Shown here in pieces: positions 62,634 to 64,000 of a stretch of DNA of 64,000 bases. The stretch spans positions 32,021-96,020 of the forward strand of contig JAGVMP010000006.1 of assembly GCA_020053735.1 (NCBI GenBank), read 5' to 3'. Made by a program: the position numbers and the translations under genes. Each line of letters begins with the position of its first letter. The first letter of the stretch is position 1. The DNA is from Pseudomonadota bacterium (lineage in GTDB: Bacteria > Pseudomonadota > Gammaproteobacteria > Burkholderiales > Methylophilaceae). The notes below the pieces were generated by a model. The model did no database searches, was not told where the DNA came from, and saw only the letters and a list, made by a program, of their open reading frames with translations.

Positions 62634-63872
62634 TTACAACAGCCACCAGCCGACCCAAGTGGCAGCAACTTGCACAATCAATCCCAAGATGACTTTGTAT
62701 GAGAAATCTTTGCCGCCACTGATAACCGCCATTACCGCTTTTGAAACAGAGTTGACTGAAAAAGCGACCAAAATTGGTATCACAGCGCTTTCTGGGCTTA
62801 GTTTGCTTGCCGCTGCCAAAGAGGCTACAGAAATGGCAGAGGCATGAACGTCTGCTACACCTGCCACCCCTGAGGCGACCACAAGCCCTGCCTGACCAAA
62901 CCAGGCTTTTAAGGCGGCGGATGCTACTAGCGCAACAGCGATAACCGCTGCTAGTATTAGCGCAGTTTTTACGCTAAATGTTTTGGAGGGTTTGTTAATT
63001 TCTGTCTCGCTCTTTTGGAGAGAACTTAAGGTCACTACCAAGCCATAAATCGCAATCGAAACTCCACCAAAAGCGAGAGGCCACATAAGTGCCTGTAATG
63101 TTGGTGGGTGGATTACCGCGAGCAACATGGCTAGCTGCAAAATAGTAGCGAGGCTTGATAACGTTGCGCCTGCAACGGCCGAGCTTAATAGGATCGGGGT
63201 TTCTTTAGCGCGCGCACCCATCGCGCCAACTGTTGCAATGCTAGAAATAAAGCCTGATACCAACCCAGCAACAGGCAAGCCGATACGTCCACCTAACCAG
63301 CGTAATGCAAGATGACCCAGCGCGCTAATGGTCATTACCAATATAACAATCAGCCAGAGATTGCGCGGGTTGATGGCCTCAAATGGTCCGATAGCTTGAT
63401 TCGGCACGAGTGGCAAGATAATAAGCGTTGCGGCTGCCAGAATGAGAAAATCATTCAATTCATCTTTGGTGACGACACCGAGCACAAAGCCGTGAATAGG
63501 CTCTTTAGCCGCAAGCAGTATCGCTACGACGACAGCTAGTGCGGCAGCTAAAGCTGATGAGCTCATTGCTAGCCCACCCAAAATCATCGTAAATATCAGG
63601 GTAACTTCAGTCGTAAGTCCTGGTTCTTTACCTTGTTTATTAAAGTAAGCAATCGCTATAAAAATCATCACACAGAATATTGAAACGACAAGCAACCAAA
63701 AGTTGAACATGGTGCTGACTGCGCCTAGTAGTGAGGCGATGGTAAAAGTGCGAATGCCTGCGGGTGATTTTTCTGGCCCAGTACCTTTGCTACGCTCGCG
63801 CTCGGTGCCAATAAGCAGGCCAACACCTAAGGCGACTGCCAAATTAAGCCAGAGAGCATTATCAATTATCAT
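62634..63872 (-). CDS. MgtC/DUF4010 family membrane protein
   Basis: 412 aa, about 12 membrane helices. The N-terminal part LNLAVALGVGLLIGTERERSKGTGPEKSPAGIRTFTIASLLGAV is MgtC/SapB-like, with the conserved GLLIGxERE and AGIRTF. The remaining part matches DUF4010. Probable inner-membrane transporter or regulator of unknown substrate. Monocistronic by position, next to an IS remnant. Confidence 0.9.
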   Translation of the reverse strand: MIIDNALWLNLAVALGVGLLIGTERERSKGTGPEKSPAGIRTFTIASLLGAVSTMFNFWLLVVSIFCVMIFIAIAYFNKQGKEPGLTTEVTLIFTMILGGLAMSSSALAAALAVVVAILLAAKEPIHGFVLGVVTKDELNDFLILAAATLIILPLVPNQAIGPFEAINPRNLWLIVILVMTISALGHLALRWLGGRIGLPVAGLVSGFISSIATVGAMGARAKETPILLSSAVAGATLSSLATILQLAMLLAVIHPPTLQALMWPLAFGGVSIAIYGLVVTLSSLQKSETEINKPSKTFSVKTALILAAVIAVALVASAALKAWFGQAGLVVASGVAGVADVHASAISVASLAAASKLSPESAVIPILVAFSVNSVSKAVMAVISGGKDFSYKVILGLIVQVAATWVGWWLL

Positions 63873-63907
63873 TTGGATTGCCCAAAAACATGATGATTAT
63901 TTGAGCT

Positions 63908-63933
63908 AACCCGCATTTGACGGACACACTGAA
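63908..63933. mobile_element. probable terminal inverted repeat of an IS3-family element
   Basis: Read leftward, the sequence after the transposase stop is TTCAGTGTGTCCGTCAAATGCGGGTT, which resembles the IS51-type subgroup ends (GTGTCCG-CAAAT-CGGG). The other end is outside the window, so the exact boundary is not fixed. Confidence 0.55.
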
Positions 63934-64000
63934 TTAAGCACATTGTTGTACATAATACCTATTTTCCATTTCCACTGGCGTTAAATAGCCCAACGATTGA
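63934..64000 (-). CDS. IS3-family transposase (C-terminal end, cut by window edge)
   Basis: Only the last 22 residues are visible: QSLGYLTPVEMENRYYVQQCA and a stop at 63934. The SLGYLTPVEME pattern is the standard end of IS3-family OrfB integrases of the DDE type. The element extends beyond the window. Confidence 0.78.
   Translation of the reverse strand, partial: QSLGYLTPVEMENRYYVQQCA

Overview
The window looks like a chromosomal origin-proximal segment of a moderately AT-rich betaproteobacterium, most likely a methylotroph of the Methylophilaceae (Methylotenera/Methylophilus type). The reasons are the betaproteobacterial gene orders (rpmH-rnpA-yidD-yidC-mnmE, mnmG-rsmG-parA-parB-atp operon-glmU-glmS, argH-algZ-algR-hemC-hemD) and a free-standing pqqA precursor gene. 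The assignment is inferred from gene content; no database search was possible.

Layout. 1-2.1 kb: spoT (cut by the window edge), rpoZ and gmk, leftward. 2.2-7.6 kb: a five-gene leftward module of circularly permuted ATP-grasp, alpha-E protein, transglutaminase, a VOC/4-hydroxyphenylpyruvate-dioxygenase-like protein and the proteasome-like peptidase Anbu. It has a good sigma-54 promoter match in front and sits between yicC and gmk, which are usually neighbours. 7.8-14.6 kb: yicC, a Ser/Thr kinase and PP2C phosphatase pair, rph, rdgB, a 74-aa unknown, a PAS-GGDEF diguanylate cyclase and hemW. 14.6-22 kb: a FimV-like protein, argH, the AlgZ/AlgR-type two-component pair, an MscS-like membrane protein, and hemC-hemD separated by a REP-like palindrome. 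22-30.2 kb: a ferredoxin-reductase, fxsA, dsbD-tlpA, aroQ, accB-accC-prmA and a zinc-ribbon membrane protein. 30.3-35.5 kb: orphan pqqA, divergent oxyR/katA with striking palindromes and a tiny leader ORF, rubredoxin, an orphan ParA, exoD and two small proteins. 35.5-44.9 kb: gyrB (frameshifted in this sequence), dnaN, dnaA, rpmH, rnpA, yidD, yidC, mnmE, with DnaA boxes on both sides of dnaA. 45-60.6 kb: a DUF2853 protein, mnmG, rsmG, parA, parB, the full atpIBEFHAGDC operon, glmU, glmS. 60.7-64 kb: a Fic protein with a candidate operator, a dispersed repeat, a DUF2171 protein, an MgtC/DUF4010 membrane protein, and the end of an IS3-family element.

How it fits together. The centre is replication and segregation (dnaA/dnaN/gyrB, three parS sites, parAB), flanked by ATP synthase and cell-envelope precursor synthesis. 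Accessory content is small. The most interesting candidate system is the Anbu module: ATP-grasp, alpha-E, transglutaminase and Anbu are a known comparative-genomic association of unknown substrate. Here it carries an extra HPPD-like oxygenase gene with an intact metal triad and a candidate nitrogen-type (sigma-54) promoter.
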